A DNA stretch of 64,000 nt from Hypnocyclicus thermotrophus (GCF_004365575.1 NZ_SOBG01000002.1:62001-126000); one strand, 5' to 3'. Positions 20,298 to 32,541 are shown, counted from the stretch's first letter. A program made the numbers and translations. Notes: generated by a model not told the origin, from the letters alone.

Positions 20298-21710
20298 ATG
20301 AAGAAAATATATAAGTATATACTTTTATTTTTAATAAATATTAATATTTTTTCAAATGAATATATTGATTATCAAGATATACTATTAGGGAGTATAGGTA
20401 ATATTAAAACAGTGTTAAAAGGAGAAAAAATAGAAGATATTTCAATAAAAATAATAACTATATTAAAAGATGAAAATTCAAATAGTGATATGTTATTATT
20501 TCAAATGATTGATAATAATACATTTGTATCTGAAGGAATGAGTGGGTCACCAGTATATATTAATAATAAATTAATTGGTAGTGTTGCGTATGCACTTAAA
20601 GATAATAGGAAATATGGACTGATAAAACCAGTGAATTATTTTGAAAAATATCCACAGAAAGAATTATCAACTGAAGTGTTACCAGGAACATCTATTGCTA
20701 TCTCCCCAACAAGAGGAGATATTTTTTTAGATAATATAGGCACGTTAACATATGTAGATAAGTTAAATAATGTATATATATATTCACATGGCCTAAATGA
20801 AATTGGAGATATTAAATATTATTTAAATAAAGCACATATTGATTTTGTTTATAATGATATTAATAATTCTTTTAAAATTGGACATAGCACAAAAACAATA
20901 GGAGAAATATCAAGTGATACAAAAATAGGATTTAAAGGTAAAATAAATAATAATATTTCAGAATATAAATTTTTAATTAATTTAGTTGAAAAAGATAGTG
21001 AAAATAAGAAAAAAATACAGTATAATATTATAAAAAATGAAAATACATTAAGAAAATATTTAGAAGAATCATTGTCAGTAGCACTACAAAAAAATGTAAG
21101 GAAAAAAGAATATAAAACAGTAAAATATAAATATAAAATATTTAATAAAAATGGTTATAAAATATTTGAAGAAAGCAATATATTAATAGCTGAAAATGGT
21201 ATTATTAATGGATTAGCAAATACATTATCAAACAGCATATTGAATGTAGTTGATAATAAATTTAAATATATAGATTTTGATAAAATAGAAATTAATATAG
21301 ATTTTTATGATGAGAGCAAAATAATGTATTTAAATGAAATAAATTTAGATAAAAAAATATTTGTGTTGGGAGAAAAAATAAATATTAAATTAGGATATTT
21401 AATTCATCAGGTTGGGAATGTTGAAAAGATAATAGAGTTTGAGATACCTAATAATATAAAAATAGGGAAACTCACTTTAGAAGCTTTGGTTAATGAAGGT
21501 AAAAATAATGAACAAGCAAAAAATATAGTAGAATATTTATATAACTTAGAAAATAATATACAAAATAATGAGCTCTTGATTCAATTAAAAAATGAAGAGG
21601 GCGAAGTTATTTTTATGAAAAAATATAATTTTGATTATTATATTATTTCTAACAATAATTATTCTAAAGATATAATTATTGATAGTTTTGAGGCAAGTAC
21701 AAGTAATTAA
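20298..21710 (+). CDS. SpoIVB-like S55 peptidase domain protein
   Basis: This is an exported protein (hydrophobic signal at residues about 5-18) with a peptidase S55 domain. The block SEGMSGSPVYINNKLIGSVAYA contains the G-M-S-G-S-P motif whose first serine is the nucleophile in SpoIVB. It is followed by PGTSIAISPTRGDIFLDNIGTLTYVD and NVYIYSHG, the second S55 signature. In Bacillus, SpoIVB cleaves a sporulation regulator; this organism is not expected to sporulate, so the substrate is unknown. I start at ATG 20298 because GAGG at 20288-20291 touches the alternative ATG at 20292. It follows flgJ by ten bases. Confidence 0.8.
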   Translation: MKKIYKYILLFLININIFSNEYIDYQDILLGSIGNIKTVLKGEKIEDISIKIITILKDENSNSDMLLFQMIDNNTFVSEGMSGSPVYINNKLIGSVAYALKDNRKYGLIKPVNYFEKYPQKELSTEVLPGTSIAISPTRGDIFLDNIGTLTYVDKLNNVYIYSHGLNEIGDIKYYLNKAHIDFVYNDINNSFKIGHSTKTIGEISSDTKIGFKGKINNNISEYKFLINLVEKDSENKKKIQYNIIKNENTLRKYLEESLSVALQKNVRKKEYKTVKYKYKIFNKNGYKIFEESNILIAENGIINGLANTLSNSILNVVDNKFKYIDFDKIEINIDFYDESKIMYLNEINLDKKIFVLGEKINIKLGYLIHQVGNVEKIIEFEIPNNIKIGKLTLEALVNEGKNNEQAKNIVEYLYNLENNIQNNELLIQLKNEEGEVIFMKKYNFDYYIISNNNYSKDIIIDSFEASTSN

Positions 21711-21737
21711 AATTCATTAACAAGCGAGGGGATAGGC

Positions 21738-23465
21738 TTGAAAAAATATGTTGTAAAAGGAAAGAATATAGATGAAATTTTGGAAAAGATATCTTCGCAT
21801 TTTAATATTCCAAAAGATAAAGTGAATTATGATATTTTAAAAGAAAATGAAAAAGAAGTAGAATTAAAAGTTTGGATAGTAGATAATGAAGACATAAAAT
21901 ATTCTGAAATATTAATAAAACCTGATGGAATATTTTTAAAAGTTTTAAAAACTGATGAAGATGTTAAATTATTAGAAAAATATGTCATATTAGAAGTTCA
22001 AAAAAAAGAAATAAAAGATTTTGATTTAGGGAAAATAAAATTCGCAACTTTAAATCAAGGACAATTTGTAAAAATAGCAGAACATGATAAAGATTATTAT
22101 ATTGATGCTGAAGTACATATAGAAATTTTAAGCCCACTAGAAGCAACAATTGAAATTGTAGCTCCTAAAAGAGGTAATATGCCTGAGTATACTCATATTT
22201 TGGAGTTGATAAAACAAAAAGGGATAATTTTTGGAATTAGAAAAAATGCTATAAAGACTATATTAGAAAATAAAATATTTGAAAAAAGAGTTGTTTTAGC
22301 TAAAGGGAGAGCACCTATACAAGGGAAAAATGCGAGACTTTTATTTCATTATGATAGAGATAAGAAATTAAAAGTAGACAAAAATAATAATGTTGATTTT
22401 AAAAATTTGAATTGGATAAAAAACGTAAAAAAAGATGATATAATTGTTGAAAAACTTTCAATGATACCTGGAAAAGACGGAATTAATATTTTTGGTAAGC
22501 CACTTCCTACAAAAGCAGTAAAAGATATAAAATTACCAAAAGGTAAAAATACTTATATTTCTAAAGATGGAATGAAATTATGCGCTAGTATAGATGGCCA
22601 AATAATTGAAGAACAAAATAAAATAAGTGTAATGCCTATATTAACAATAAATGGCGATATTGATTATTCTACTGGTAATATCGAATTTATAGGAACAGTT
22701 CTTATAAAGGGTAATGTATTGACAGGATTTACTGTAAAAGCAAGTGAAGATATAATAGTAGAAGGTCTTGTAGAAGATGCAATATTAGAAGCTGAAAGAG
22801 ATGTTATAGTTCAGAAAGGAATTGTAGCAAATGAAGAAGGGGAAGGAAATATAAAAGTAGGAAGAGACCTTCGAGCTAAATATATTCAAAATATGAAAGT
22901 AAAGTGTTTTGGAAAAGTAATAATAGATGATTATATTTTATTATCTGATATAGAAGCTAAAGAAGAAATAGAAGTTATTTCTGGAAAAGGAAGAATAATA
23001 GGAGGTAAAGTAAAATCTCAAAAAGGAATAACAGCAAATATTGTTGGTGGAAAATTTGAGACACATACATATTTAGAAATTGGTGTTTTTTCAGAAATAT
23101 ATCAAAAAGAAAAAGAATTTGATAAAAAATTACTTGAATTAGAAGCTAAAAAAGATAGATTAGAATTTAGAAAAAAAGAATTTATGCAAAAAAGTCCAGT
23201 AGTAAGAGCTGCTTTGAAAACAAAAGAAAAAGAAATTAGAATACAATTAAAAGAATTAAAAAAAGAGTATAATAAGTTATTAAAAAACAAAGAAAATTTA
23301 ATTCAAGAATATAGTGATTTAGGAAATGCAAAAGTACAAGTTTTACAAACATTAAATCCAGGTGTTTTAATAAAATTAGGGAAACATATATATTTAAATA
23401 AAGAACAAAAATTACACACAGTATTATCTATTGATAGAGAAACAGGAGAATTGGTTATAGAATAG
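21738..23465 (+). CDS. FapA-family (DUF342) flagellar assembly/polymerisation protein
   Basis: This 575-residue protein has an N-terminal Jag/KhpB-N-like domain (MKKYVVKGKNIDEILEKISSHF). A DUF342/FapA beta-helix core follows, with GKDGINIFGKPLPTK, the IDYSTGNIEFIGTVLIKGNVLTG turn and glycine-spaced strands to about residue 450. A coiled coil of about 70 residues and a short C-terminal domain (VLQTLNPGVLIKLGK) complete it. FapA-like proteins occur in flagellar operons and are linked to polar assembly or polysaccharide functions; the exact role is unsettled. The start is TTG. The position after flgJ and the S55 gene supports a flagellar link. Confidence 0.85.
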   Translation: MKKYVVKGKNIDEILEKISSHFNIPKDKVNYDILKENEKEVELKVWIVDNEDIKYSEILIKPDGIFLKVLKTDEDVKLLEKYVILEVQKKEIKDFDLGKIKFATLNQGQFVKIAEHDKDYYIDAEVHIEILSPLEATIEIVAPKRGNMPEYTHILELIKQKGIIFGIRKNAIKTILENKIFEKRVVLAKGRAPIQGKNARLLFHYDRDKKLKVDKNNNVDFKNLNWIKNVKKDDIIVEKLSMIPGKDGINIFGKPLPTKAVKDIKLPKGKNTYISKDGMKLCASIDGQIIEEQNKISVMPILTINGDIDYSTGNIEFIGTVLIKGNVLTGFTVKASEDIIVEGLVEDAILEAERDVIVQKGIVANEEGEGNIKVGRDLRAKYIQNMKVKCFGKVIIDDYILLSDIEAKEEIEVISGKGRIIGGKVKSQKGITANIVGGKFETHTYLEIGVFSEIYQKEKEFDKKLLELEAKKDRLEFRKKEFMQKSPVVRAALKTKEKEIRIQLKELKKEYNKLLKNKENLIQEYSDLGNAKVQVLQTLNPGVLIKLGKHIYLNKEQKLHTVLSIDRETGELVIE

Positions 23466-23473
23466 GAGATTTT

Positions 23474-25792
<2,319 letters not shown>

Positions 25793-25798
25793 AAAAAA

Positions 25799-25827
25799 TT
25801 GATTTTATTGTTAAAATCTGGTACAAT
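25799..25827 (+). promoter_or_regulatory. Promoter of fba
   Basis: TTGATT, 17-base spacer, TACAAT, 45 bases upstream of the fba start codon. Confidence 0.75.
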
Positions 25828-25872
25828 ATTAGAGTGAAAGTGTATTAAAATTTATATCTAGGAGGCTTTTGT

Positions 25873-26850
25873 ATGAAATATAATTATAAAGAATTAGGTC
25901 TTTCTAATACGAAAGAAATGTTTAAGCATGCAAATGAAAATGGTTATTCAGTTCCAGCATTTAACTTTAATAATATGGAGCAAATGGAAGCAATAATTGA
26001 AGCTTGTACAGAAATGGGTTCGCCAGTTATATTACAAGTATCAGCTGGAGCTAGAAAATATATAGGGAAAGAAATTGTTCCTTTTTTAGCACAAGCAGCG
26101 GTAGCTTATGCAAGATCAAAAGGATCTGATATTCCAGTAGCATTACATTTAGATCATGGACCAAATTTAGAAACAGTTAAAGACTGTATAAATTATGGAT
26201 TTTCTTCTGTAATGATAGATGGTTCTCATCATTCATTCGAAGAAAATATAAAAGTATCAAAAGAAGTTGCTGATTATGCACATCAATATGATGTATCAGT
26301 AGAAGCAGAATTAGGAATATTAGCAGGAGTAGAAGATGATGTAGTTGCAGAAAAAACTATATTTACTCAACCTGATGAAGTAGAAGAATTTGTTTCTAAA
26401 ACAGGAGTAGATTCATTAGCAATAGCTATAGGAACTTCACATGGAGCATACAAATTTAAACCTGGTGATAATCCTCAAATAAGATTAGATATTTTAAAAG
26501 AAATAGAAAGAAGAATACCTGGGTTCCCAATTGTTTTACACGGTTCTTCATCAGTACCAGCAAAATTTGTTAAATTAATAAATGAAAATGGTGGAAAAAT
26601 TGCTGATGCGATAGGAATTCCTAATGAACAATTAAGAGATGCTTCTAAATCTGCAGTAGCGAAAATAAATGTTGATACAGATGGAAGATTAGCATTTACA
26701 GCAGGAATAAGAGAAGTATTCGCTAAAAATCCTTCTGAATTTGATCCTAGAAAATATTTAGGACCAGCAAAAGAATATATGAAAGAATATTATAAAGAAA
26801 AAATACAAACTGTATTTGGTTCTGAAGGAGCTTATAAAAAAGGGGAATAA
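25873..26850 (+). CDS. fba: Class II fructose-1,6-bisphosphate aldolase
   Basis: This zinc-dependent glycolytic and gluconeogenic enzyme cleaves fructose-1,6-bisphosphate. Zinc and catalytic motifs are visible: PVALHLDHG (metal His and catalytic Asp), MIDGSHHSFEENI, SHGAYKF and VLHGSSSVP. The 325-residue length fits the long class II-B type. It is preceded by its own strong promoter and a GGAGG site; codon use is cleaner than in neighbours, suggesting high expression. Confidence 0.97.
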   Translation: MKYNYKELGLSNTKEMFKHANENGYSVPAFNFNNMEQMEAIIEACTEMGSPVILQVSAGARKYIGKEIVPFLAQAAVAYARSKGSDIPVALHLDHGPNLETVKDCINYGFSSVMIDGSHHSFEENIKVSKEVADYAHQYDVSVEAELGILAGVEDDVVAEKTIFTQPDEVEEFVSKTGVDSLAIAIGTSHGAYKFKPGDNPQIRLDILKEIERRIPGFPIVLHGSSSVPAKFVKLINENGGKIADAIGIPNEQLRDASKSAVAKINVDTDGRLAFTAGIREVFAKNPSEFDPRKYLGPAKEYMKEYYKEKIQTVFGSEGAYKKGE

Positions 26851-26853
26851 TTC

Positions 26854-26882
26854 TTGACAGAATTATAAAAAAAAGTTATAAT
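26854..26882 (+). promoter_or_regulatory. Promoter of pyrG
   Basis: Perfect TTGACA, 17-base spacer, perfect TATAAT, starting four bases after the fba stop codon. The predicted start site is near 26889, giving a leader of about 115 bases before pyrG. Confidence 0.9.
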
Positions 26883-26907
26883 AATTTCTATAAAATTAAA
26901 TATATTT

Positions 26908-26950
26908 GAGGTGGGAGTCTAAAACCCACCTCAAAAAAAAAACTTTAGAC
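26908..26950 (+). promoter_or_regulatory. Putative H-type pseudoknot antiterminator in the pyrG leader
   Basis: Stem 1 is GAGGTGGG (26908-26915) with CCCACCTC (26925-26932). The hairpin loop contains GTCTAAA (26917-26923), exactly complementary to TTTAGAC (26944-26950) downstream. The two stems are separated by single adenines and by an 11-base A-rich loop 3 (26933-26943), ideal geometry for a classical H-type pseudoknot. TTTAGAC overlaps the 5' arm of the following terminator by four bases (AGAC, 26947-26950), so pseudoknot and terminator exclude one another. This looks like a transcription attenuator sensing an unknown signal, possibly CTP or another nucleotide because of the gene it precedes. 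Confidence 0.75.
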
Positions 26951-26975
26951 GAATTTTTTTTTTCGTCTTTTTTTT
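26947..26975 (+). terminator. Conditional terminator in the pyrG leader
   Basis: AGACGAA (26947-26953) pairs with TTCGTCT (26962-26968), followed by seven T residues. It lies between the pyrG promoter and pyrG, so it must be bypassed for expression; see the overlapping pseudoknot. Confidence 0.8.
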
Positions 26976-26995
26976 ATTGTAAATTAACATTTTAA

Positions 26996-28600
<1,605 letters not shown>

Positions 28601-28604
28601 AAAA

Positions 28605-28629
28605 GAGAGAGAGAAGCTCTCTTTTTTTG
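28605..28629 (+). terminator. Terminator of pyrG
   Basis: AGAGAG-AAG-CTCTCT plus flanking A-T pairs, followed by a run of T residues, directly after the pyrG stop. Confidence 0.85.
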
Positions 28630-28649
28630 CTAGTAAAAATAGTTAAAAA

Positions 28650-28678
28650 TTGATAGAATATAGTGGCAATAGAATATT
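28650..28678 (+). promoter_or_regulatory. Weak candidate promoter upstream of the 28725 gene
   Basis: TTGATA, 17-base spacer, AATATT; plausible only because a terminator precedes and a gene follows. Confidence 0.3.
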
Positions 28679-28724
28679 TATATTTTATTAGAAATTGTTA
28701 AATCTTTAAAATTAAGGAGAGAAA

Positions 28725-29411
28725 ATGCTAGTTAAATTAGAAAAAGCTATTATATTTGATGAAAATTATAATAAAATAGAATTTAAAAACCCAATTGAAA
28801 ATACATATGAAGAGTTAAAAGAAAAATGGAAAAAAAAGGATGAGAATTATAATAAAATTGATTGGAAGTTAGAATTTGGAATATATGATAAAAAAAATAA
28901 TAAAATAGGAGAATTTTATTTAGATACTGAAAATGAAATTATAGCAAATATTGATTTAGATGGATATTTTAATGGTGAAAGTTTAGAGATAGAGGATGGC
29001 ATAGAAGTAAAGCTAATAAAAAAAGATTCAGGGTTATTAGAAGCTATGATATATTCTGAACTTGTTAGAAATGATGTTTTAGATGAAAATCATCAAGATT
29101 TAATTTATATGAATCTTTTTCCAGAGTGGTTAAATGGTTTGTTAATTGAAAAATCAAATGAAAATGAAGTTTTAAAAAAATTTAAAGATTACTTTTTAAT
29201 AATATTTGAAAAATATAATATTATAAAAGTTCTTGACTTAAATAAAGAAAATTATGAAATAATTTGTTATAATGATGAAATAAAAGATGAATTTAAAAGT
29301 TTTTTAAATAAAACGCTAAAAAAATATGAATTTATACTTCATCAAGTAGAATATGAAGGAAATATAGAAGAATTATTTGATATATATTATGAATGGAAAG
29401 AAAGAATATAG
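28725..29411 (+). CDS. Unidentified acidic cytosolic protein
   Basis: I do not recognise the family. The protein has 228 residues, no signal peptide and no membrane segment, and is rich in Glu, Lys, Asn and Ile. The N-terminal part carries a short internal duplication (DENYNKIEFK near residue 12, DENYNKIDWK near residue 39). A middle segment (EDGIEVKLIKKDSGLLEAMIY) is followed by a helical C-terminus. A GGAG site supports the ATG. It ends ten bases before thyA, whose ribosome site begins at its stop codon, so the two are cotranscribed. No function is proposed. Confidence 0.7.
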   Translation: MLVKLEKAIIFDENYNKIEFKNPIENTYEELKEKWKKKDENYNKIDWKLEFGIYDKKNNKIGEFYLDTENEIIANIDLDGYFNGESLEIEDGIEVKLIKKDSGLLEAMIYSELVRNDVLDENHQDLIYMNLFPEWLNGLLIEKSNENEVLKKFKDYFLIIFEKYNIIKVLDLNKENYEIICYNDEIKDEFKSFLNKTLKKYEFILHQVEYEGNIEELFDIYYEWKERI

Positions 29412-29421
29412 GAGTGAGTTT

Positions 29422-30294
29422 ATGAAAGAGTATTTAGATATGGTAAAATATGTTTTAGATAATGGAGTAAGAAAGAAAAATAGAACAGGTGTAGATACTA
29501 TAAGTACATTTAGTTATTTTTATAAAGTAGATCTATCGAAAGGGTATCCATTATTAACAACTAAAAAAGTATATTTTAATTCAATGTTAAAAGAATTATT
29601 TTGGTATTTAAGTGGCGATGAGCATATAAAAGAATTAAGAAAGCATACTAAAATATGGGATGCATGGGCTGATGAAGAGGGAAGATTAGAAACAGCTTAT
29701 GGAAGATTTTGGAGAAAATATCCTGTGCCAAAAGAGAATCATTTTAATGGAGAAGTTTGGGTAGATAAAGATAATAAATGGACAACAGAACACCAGGATG
29801 GAACTTTGACATTTGACCAAATACAATACATTATAGACACTTTAAAAGAAATTAAAATTAATCCTGAAGCATCTAACGGTAGAAGGTTAATAGTTTCAGC
29901 ATGGCATCCAGGGAATGCGACTATAAGTAAATTACCGCCATGTCACTATACATTTGCATTTAATGTACAAGGAGATAAATTAAATTGTCATTTAACTCAA
30001 AGAAGTGGAGATGTTGCTTTAGGAATACCATTTAATTTAGCGTGTTACTCGTTATTAACTATGATGATAGCAAAAGAGTGTGGTTATAAAGTAGGTGAAT
30101 TCGCACATACAATAATAGATTGTCACATATATGAAAATCATATAGAAGGGTTAAAAGAACAAATAAAAAGAACTCCTAAAGAATTACCAGAAATAAAAAT
30201 AGCTGATAAACCTTTTAATGAATTAACGCCAGAAGATATAGAGTTAATAAATTATAATCATGATCCATTAATAAAATTTGAGGTAGCTGTATAA
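29422..30294 (+). CDS. thyA: Thymidylate synthase ThyA
   Basis: ThyA makes dTMP from dUMP with methylene-tetrahydrofolate. The signature LPPCHYTFAFNV carries the nucleophile Cys174. The QRSGDVALGIPFN block binds phosphate and dUMP, and RKKNRTGVDTISTF is the N-terminal loop with the phosphate-binding arginine. The 290-residue length is normal. An upstream in-frame start at 29377 is rejected: GGAGTGA at 29411 fits ATG 29422, and the family begins with this short MKEYLDMVKYVLDNG helix. It ends before a bidirectional terminator. Confidence 0.96.
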   Translation: MKEYLDMVKYVLDNGVRKKNRTGVDTISTFSYFYKVDLSKGYPLLTTKKVYFNSMLKELFWYLSGDEHIKELRKHTKIWDAWADEEGRLETAYGRFWRKYPVPKENHFNGEVWVDKDNKWTTEHQDGTLTFDQIQYIIDTLKEIKINPEASNGRRLIVSAWHPGNATISKLPPCHYTFAFNVQGDKLNCHLTQRSGDVALGIPFNLACYSLLTMMIAKECGYKVGEFAHTIIDCHIYENHIEGLKEQIKRTPKELPEIKIADKPFNELTPEDIELINYNHDPLIKFEVAV

Positions 30295-30330
30295 ATATGT
30301 TTAGCAGATTTAATATATTATAAAGAAAAT

Positions 30331-30365
30331 ATAAAAAGGAGTTTATACTTTAAACTCCTTTTTAT
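30331..30365. terminator. Bidirectional terminator between thyA and the msr gene
   Basis: AAAAAGGAGTTTA pairs with TAAACTCCTTTTT around a five-base loop. It has A and T tracts on both sides, so it can stop transcription from both converging genes. Confidence 0.9.
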
Positions 30366-30376
30366 ATTAAAAATTT

Positions 30377-31045
30377 TTATTTAAATAAGTATAAATATTT
30401 TGAATATCCCTTTTCTTCCATTTCTGCTTTAGGAATAAAATTTAAAGCTATTGAATTTATACAGTATCTTAATCCAGTAGGTGGAGGACCATCAGTGAAA
30501 ACATGTCCTAGATGGTTATCAGCATATTTACTTCTCACCTCAATTCTTTTATAAAATAAACTTTTATCTTCTTTTTTTAATATAAAATGTTCATCTATTG
30601 GCATAGTAAAACTAGGCCAACCTGTACCAGATTTATATTTATTAGTAGAGCTAAATAAAGGTTCACCAGATAAAATATCAACATAAATTCCTTCAAGTTT
30701 GTTATCCCAGTACATACCAGTAAAAGCTCTTTCTGTTCCATTTTTTTGAGTAACTTTATAAGTTAAATTAGATAATGTCTTTCTTAACTCTTTATCAGTG
30801 GGTTTTTTATAGTTGCTATATTTTGTATTAATACTATTCAGTTTTTTCCCTTTCCATATTTTTTTTAAAAATTGATCTCTTCCTGAACGATATCTATAAT
30901 AATTATATTTAATAGAATGTGTTTTATAAAAATTTTGATGATATTCTTCAGCTTTGTAGAAAACTTTTGCAGGCAAAATAGGGGTAATAATTTTTTTACT
31001 ATATAAATTTAATTGTTCAAGATTTTTTTTAGAAATTTCCGCCAT
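30377..31045 (-). CDS. msrB: MsrB (peptide-methionine (R)-S-oxide reductase) half of a broken MsrAB, with the MsrA C-terminus
   Basis: The first about 65 residues ([22 protein letters not shown]) are the C-terminal part of an MsrA domain. After a linker comes a complete MsrB domain with [28 protein letters not shown], the [18 protein letters not shown] core (catalytic Cys in RYCINS) and a normal end. The zinc-binding CxxC pairs of some MsrB proteins are not visible. The frame continues from the msrA part with a one-base offset. An ATG in the A8 tract could initiate it, but no ribosome site is evident, so expression probably depends on the frame being restored. Confidence 0.85.
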   Translation of the reverse strand: MAEISKKNLEQLNLYSKKIITPILPAKVFYKAEEYHQNFYKTHSIKYNYYRYRSGRDQFLKKIWKGKKLNSINTKYSNYKKPTDKELRKTLSNLTYKVTQKNGTERAFTGMYWDNKLEGIYVDILSGEPLFSSTNKYKSGTGWPSFTMPIDEHFILKKEDKSLFYKRIEVRSKYADNHLGHVFTDGPPPTGLRYCINSIALNFIPKAEMEEKGYSKYLYLFK

Positions 31046-31425
31046 TTTTTTTGTTCCTCATTTAAATAAAAAATAGCAGTTGAATATTGAAAACCTCTGT
31101 CAACAAATTGTCCATCAGGATCTGTTGGGTTTATTTGTGACCAAAAAATATCTAATAGTTTATTATAAGAAACTTTTTCATTGTCAAATAAAACTAATAT
31201 AGCTTCTCTATGACCGGTTTTACCATTAGCTACATCCTTATAACTAGGATTTTTTTCATTACCACCTGTAAAGCCAGAATAAACTTCTTTAACACCATTT
31301 ATTTTTTCAAAAGGAGGTTCCATACACCAGAAACAACCACCTGCGAAAATAGCTTGTTGTGTTTTTGAATAAGATGGATTAAACAATATAATAAATATTA
31401 ATAAATAATATGATAATTTATACAT
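31009..31425 (-). CDS. msrA: MsrA (peptide-methionine (S)-S-oxide reductase) N-terminal half of a broken MsrAB, exported
   Basis: A signal peptide ([20 protein letters not shown]) indicates export to the periplasm. The MsrA domain follows with [14 protein letters not shown] (catalytic Cys31), [25 protein letters not shown] and the NPTDPDGQF block. The frame ends early after NEEQKK because a run of eight A residues (minus strand) shifts it. With nine A residues the protein would continue into the downstream MsrA tail and MsrB as a normal exported MsrAB fusion. The start chosen is ATG 31425, five bases after GGAGGA; an upstream TTG is rejected. Confidence 0.85.
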   Translation of the reverse strand: MYKLSYYLLIFIILFNPSYSKTQQAIFAGGCFWCMEPPFEKINGVKEVYSGFTGGNEKNPSYKDVANGKTGHREAILVLFDNEKVSYNKLLDIFWSQINPTDPDGQFVDRGFQYSTAIFYLNEEQKKWRKFLKKILNN

Positions 31426-31438
31426 AAAGATCCTCCAA

Positions 31439-31456
31439 ACTAGCATGAATGCTAGT
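31439..31456. promoter_or_regulatory. Palindrome upstream of the msrA ribosome-binding site
   Basis: ACTAGCAT-GA-ATGCTAGT is a perfect eight-base inverted repeat ending four bases from the GGAGG of msrA on the minus strand. It could be an operator or an RNA hairpin next to the ribosome site; no regulator can be named. Confidence 0.5.
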
Positions 31457-31548
31457 TATTATTTTAACTAATTATATTATATGCGATAAAAGTTAAAAAA
31501 ACATGATAAAAAAAATAAAGAATATAAATATAAAAAAGTAAAAAAAAA

Positions 31549-31577
31549 TTGACATTTTAATTTAACTATGATAAAAT
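31549..31577 (+). promoter_or_regulatory. Promoter of the tRNA cluster
   Basis: Perfect TTGACA, 17-base spacer, TAAAAT preceded by TGA (extended -10), ending 15 bases before tRNA-Asp. Confidence 0.88.
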
Positions 31578-31592
31578 ATTTTTTGTTCTCAA

Positions 31593-31670
31593 GGGGGTGT
31601 AGCTCAGTTTGGTTAGAGCGCATGCCTGTCACGCATGAGGTCGCGGGTTCGATCCCCGTCACTCCCGCCA
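31593..31670 (+). tRNA. tRNA-Asp (GTC)
   Basis: Complete cloverleaf: acceptor GGGGGTG/CACTCCC (one G-U), D arm GCTC..GAGC, anticodon GTC in loop CTGTCAC, T arm GGGTTCGATCC, encoded CCA end. Confidence 0.97.
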
Positions 31671-31681
31671 TTTAAATATAT

Positions 31682-31757
<76 letters not shown>

Positions 31758-31760
31758 TAA

Positions 31761-31785
31761 ATAAATTTTACGAAGTAAAATTTAT
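31761..31785 (+). repeat. Hairpin opening repeat array 1
   Basis: ATAAATTTTAC-GAA-GTAAAATTTAT is a perfect 11-bp stem with a three-base loop, three bases after the tRNA-Thr CCA. The same 25 bases open array 2. Later repeat units keep only the right half, so the hairpin marks the boundary of each array. Confidence 0.9.
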
Positions 31786-32134
31786 GAGCAAGCGTAAAAA
31801 TCTGTAAGATTTTTTAAGCAAAAGGTTTTTAAATTAAAATTAGAGTAAAATTTATGAGCAAGCGTAAAAATCTGTAAGATTTTTTAAGCAAAAGGTTTTT
31901 AAATTAAAATTAGAGTAAAATTTATGAGCAAGCGTAAAAATCTGTGAGATTTTTTAAGCAAAAGGTTTTTAAATTAAAATTAGAGTAAAATTTATGAGCA
32001 AGCGTAAAAATCTGTAAGATTTTTTAAGCAAAAGGTTTTTAAATTAAAATTAGAGTAAAATTTATGAGTAAATGTAAAAATCTGTAAGATTTTTTAAGCA
32101 AAAGCTTTTTAAATTAAAATTAGAGTAAAATTTA
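31775..32134 (+). repeat. Tandem array 1: five units of 70 bp between tRNA-Thr and tRNA-Glu
   Basis: The marker TTTATGAG recurs at 31781, 31851, 31921, 31991 and 32061, a strict 70-base period. Each unit contains a stem TAAAAATCT-GTA-AGATTTTTTA and an AT-rich tail. Units are nearly identical. The third has GTG in place of GTA in the hairpin loop; the last has two changes in the GCAAGCG segment and one in the tail. There is no open frame across the array (70 is not a multiple of three and stops are frequent). It is not a CRISPR: there are no unique spacers. The array lies inside the predicted tRNA transcript. Confidence 0.93.
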
Positions 32135-32145
32135 GAAAATAATAA

Positions 32146-32220
32146 GCTCCGTTCGTCTAGAGGTCAGGATTCCAGGTTTTCATCCTGGCGGCAGGGGTTC
32201 GATTCCCCTACGGAGTACCA
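32146..32220 (+). tRNA. tRNA-Glu (TTC)
   Basis: Acceptor GCTCCGT/ACGGAGT (terminal G-U), anticodon TTC in loop TTTTCAT, T loop GGTTCGATTCC, encoded CCA. Confidence 0.95.
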
Positions 32221-32225
32221 TATAT

Positions 32226-32310
<85 letters not shown>

Positions 32311-32313
32311 TAA

Positions 32314-32541
32314 ATAAATTTTACGAAGTAAAATTTATGAGCAAGCGTAAAAATCTATAAGATTTTTTAAGCAAAAGGTTTTAAATAAAAAGTAAAGTAA
32401 AATTTATGAGCAAGCGTAAAAATCTATAAGATTTTTTAAGCAAAAGGTTTTAAATAAAAAGTAAAGTAAAATTTATGAGCAAGCGTAAAAATCTGTAAGA
32501 TTTTTTAAGCAAAAGGTTTTAAATTAAAAATAAAGTAAAAT
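32314..32541 (+). repeat. Tandem array 2: three units of 69 bp after tRNA-Tyr
   Basis: It begins with the same 25-base hairpin as array 1, three bases after the tRNA-Tyr CCA. TTTATGAG then recurs at 32334, 32403 and 32472 (69-base period). The hairpin loop is ATA in the first two units and GTA in the third, with the stem unchanged. The tail differs slightly from array 1 (GTAAAG in place of TTAGAG), so each array has been homogenised on its own. Confidence 0.92.

Noticed and set aside
26908-26932. GAGGTGGG/CCCACCTC hairpin as the terminator of fba
   Set aside because: It is followed by A residues, not T, and lies downstream of the pyrG promoter; it fits better as stem 1 of a leader pseudoknot.
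31477-31671. A minus-strand open frame of 64 codons starting MAGVTGIEPATSC across the tRNA-Asp gene
   Set aside because: This is a familiar false protein produced by reading a tRNA gene on the opposite strand; the region is fully explained by tRNA-Asp and its promoter.
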